Assembly (NCBI GenBank): GCA_009923475.1
Contig: RFTM01000078.1
Coordinates: forward strand, 1-7,356
Source: Gammaproteobacteria bacterium
GTDB lineage: Bacteria > Pseudomonadota > Gammaproteobacteria > Steroidobacterales > Steroidobacteraceae
DNA length: 7,356 nt
Direction: 5' to 3'
The notes below the pieces were generated by a model. It was not told the DNA's origin. It worked only from the letters and a program-made list of their open reading frames with translations, and did not search any database. Within the stretch, counting starts at the first letter, position 1. Each line of letters opens with the position of its first letter. The position numbers were made by a program, and so were the translations under genes. Positions 6,125-7,356 of the stretch are shown here, in pieces.

Positions 6125-7126
6125 ATGATCCCCCCGGCCGAAGCCGACGCCCTCATCGCGCAGCACTTCACCTGCCTGCCGATCGAGTCGCTGCCGCTCG
6201 TGCAGTGCTCGGGCGCGGTGCTGCGCGAGAACGTGTACGCCGAGCGCGACCAGCCTCCCTTCGACCGCGTCGCCATGGACGGCTATGCCGTCGCGACCGC
6301 AGGCCTCGCCAAGCCCCGGCCGCTCACGGTGCAGGCGAGGCAAGCGGCGGGCGACCCGCCGCTCTCGTTGTCATCGCCCGGCCATGCCATCGAGATCATG
6401 ACCGGCGCGATGCTGCCCAAGGGCTGCGATGCCGTGATCCCCGTGGAGCGCGCCGAGCGCGAGGGCGACACCGTGCGCTTCGCGGAGATCGGCCGGCTCG
6501 CATCCGGCTGGAACGTCCATCCCCGCGGCAGCGATGCACGGCAAGGCGCGCTGCTGCTCACGGCCGGCGCGCGGCTCGGCGCCCCCGAGATCGCGGTCGC
6601 CGCGGGCGCCGGCATGCCGCGCATCCGCGTGAGCGCACAGCCCACCATCAGCGTGGTCTCCACCGGCAACGAACTCGTCGAGCCGGGCGAGCCCATCGCC
6701 GCGCACCAGGTGCGCCGCTCCAACGCCTACGGCATCGTGGCCGCGCTGCGCCGGCGCGGGTTCGACCGCGTCGCCGAACATCACCTGCCCGATGACCTCG
6801 ACGCGCTCACCCGTCGCCTGCGGGTGCAGATCGACACCCATGAGGTGCTGGTCCTGTCCGGCGGCGTCTCGATGGGCGCCCTCGACCTCGTGCCTGCGGC
6901 GCTGGCCGCGATCGGCGTGCGCGAGGTCTTCCACAAGGTGGCGCAGCGCCCCGGCAAGCCGCTCTGGTTCGGCGTCGCGCCCTCCGGCACGTGGATGTGC
7001 ACGTCGGTGCGCTCGAAGACCGGCGGCTCGATGCCGAACTGGCGCGGAAGCCCTATCTGCTGGGAGACAGCTATTCCGTGGCTGATGCCTATGCGTTCAC
7101 GGTTCTCGGCTGGAGCAAATGGGTGA
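6125..7126 (+). CDS. moeA: Molybdopterin molybdotransferase MoeA, C-terminally disrupted (foreign out-of-frame tail)
   Basis: MoeA inserts molybdate into adenylylated molybdopterin in the last step of molybdenum cofactor synthesis. ATG 6125 gives the normal MoeA start (MIPPAEADALIAQHF); an upstream in-frame ATG at 6092 lies in the hairpin and adds unconserved residues. Signatures follow in order: PPFDRVAMDGYAV (45-57), MTGAMLPKGCDAVIPVE (92-108), VHPRGSD (131-137), VVSTGNELVEPGEP (177-190), and SGGVSMGALDLVP (245-257) of the molybdopterin-binding domain, then FHKVAQRPGKPLWFG (269-283). Homology ends near Thr289 (position 6991). The expected LPGNPVS loop and the whole C-terminal domain IV are absent. 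Residues 290-333 are a nonsense reading of a glutathione S-transferase gene in another frame, ending by chance at 7126. The product is probably inactive, if this DNA exists as shown. A sequence join artefact is equally possible. Confidence 0.93.
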   Translation: MIPPAEADALIAQHFTCLPIESLPLVQCSGAVLRENVYAERDQPPFDRVAMDGYAVATAGLAKPRPLTVQARQAAGDPPLSLSSPGHAIEIMTGAMLPKGCDAVIPVERAEREGDTVRFAEIGRLASGWNVHPRGSDARQGALLLTAGARLGAPEIAVAAGAGMPRIRVSAQPTISVVSTGNELVEPGEPIAAHQVRRSNAYGIVAALRRRGFDRVAEHHLPDDLDALTRRLRVQIDTHEVLVLSGGVSMGALDLVPAALAAIGVREVFHKVAQRPGKPLWFGVAPSGTWMCTSVRSKTGGSMPNWRGSPICWETAIPWLMPMRSRFSAGANG

Positions 7127-7233
7127 AGCTCGACCTCTCGCCTTATGCGCACATCATCGCCTACATGGACCGCGTCGGCGCACGGCCCGCGGTCAAGGCG
7201 ACGCTGGAAAAAGAGGGGCTGACTGCGGGCTGA
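7000..7233 (+). pseudogene. C-terminal fragment of a glutathione S-transferase
   Basis: In a frame different from moeA, the sequence encodes the last ~75 residues of a bacterial glutathione S-transferase. LDAELARKPYLLGDSYSVADAY is followed by FTVLGWSKWVKLDLS, the sort of helix block seen in E. coli GstA (FTIADAYLFTVLRW...VKLNL), and ARPAVKATLEKEGL near the TGA at 7231-7233. The thioredoxin-like N-terminal domain that binds glutathione is missing: upstream sequence is moeA. Recognisable homology begins about 7027; the residues before it (from GTG 6991) cannot be assigned. By hand count 18 of its last 78 sense codons end in A or T, against 8 of the first ~108 codons of moeA, so it looks like DNA from another source. 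A GTG at 6991 could start an 80-residue product, but no ribosome binding site or promoter supports it. Confidence 0.85.
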
Positions 7234-7245
7234 CGTGGCAGGCTG

Positions 7246-7356
7246 TCAGGCGAATTCCATGATGACGGCATCGACCTGAAGGCTGTCGCCCTTCCTGGCG
7301 TTCACGGCTTTCACGGTGACATCGCGTTCGGCCCGCAGGATGTTCTCCATCTTCAT
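7246..7356 (-). CDS. C-terminal end of a biotin carboxyl-carrier domain (carboxylase subunit), 5' part outside window
   Basis: The minus strand reads MKMENILRAERDVTVKAVNA at the window edge and ends in VIMEFA with TGA at 7246-7248. The MKM with following Glu is the biotinylation motif, the central Lys (second visible residue) being the biotin-bearing one. The sequence after it, with KGDSLQVDAVIMEFA, is the closing half of the biotinyl domain of acetyl-, propionyl- or methylcrotonyl-type acyl-CoA carboxylase alpha subunits, or of a separate carrier protein. Val at visible residue 13 sits where many relatives have Gly. The first visible ATG is internal to the motif, not a start: the gene continues outside the window. 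It is convergent with the glutathione S-transferase fragment, with only 12 nt between the stop codons and no terminator visible. Codon use is again less GC3-biased (6 of 36 sense codons end in A/T). Confidence 0.85.
   Translation of the reverse strand: MKMENILRAERDVTVKAVNARKGDSLQVDAVIMEFA

Noticed and set aside
5906..6343. 145-residue minus-strand frame over the periplasmic gene and moeA start
   Set aside because: Opposes two supported genes, crosses the hairpin, and has no motif.
6988..7126. MoeA-GST as a functional fusion protein
   Set aside because: The GST part is in a different frame from moeA, so no fusion product is made; the moeA frame simply runs into nonsense until 7126.

Overview
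The window is very GC-rich with dense, strongly GC3-biased genes. Shine-Dalgarno-type starts, a lipoprotein signal, a CCA-encoding tRNA-Arg and the style of the MoeA, glutathione peroxidase and gamma-glutamyltransferase suggest a high-GC proteobacterium. I lean towards a gammaproteobacterium of the Xanthomonadales/Nevskiales kind, but a betaproteobacterium is possible, and I cannot fix the genus from sequence alone.

Layout. Positions 1-5602 lie on the minus strand. Reading in the direction of transcription (right to left), they hold tRNA-Arg(TCG), an Old Yellow Enzyme-type FMN/4Fe-4S oxidoreductase with a C-terminal dinucleotide-binding domain, an NnrU-family membrane protein, a thiol glutathione peroxidase, a gamma-glutamyltransferase lipoprotein, and an unrecognised multi-pass membrane protein that runs off the left edge. 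Gaps between the protein genes are 35, 32, -4 (a GTGA overlap) and 20 nt, so they look like one operon. The tRNA ends 25 nt before the first gene and may share its transcript. Two neighbours handle thiol or glutathione chemistry: the peroxidase in the cytoplasm and the transferase outside the inner membrane. The oxidoreductase and NnrU protein add further redox or membrane functions, but no pathway can be proved.

From 5603 the genes point right. A short divergent promoter region precedes a small periplasmic two-cysteine helical protein of unknown function. A perfect 10-bp hairpin follows its stop codon, and then comes moeA (molybdenum cofactor synthesis), whose ATG sits just behind a -10-like TACACT.

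The most striking event is at about 6990-7030. MoeA homology stops abruptly before its conserved LPGNP segment, and in another frame the C-terminal third of a glutathione S-transferase begins. That fragment is followed tail-to-tail by the last 36 residues of a biotin-carrier domain on the minus strand. The last ~350 bases also have visibly different codon use. This flank is either a chimeric sequence join or a genuine illegitimate recombination that destroyed moeA. No CRISPR, phage or transposon genes were seen, and I do not see a clear new defence or mobile system. No stretch of 300 bases or more lacks a gene.
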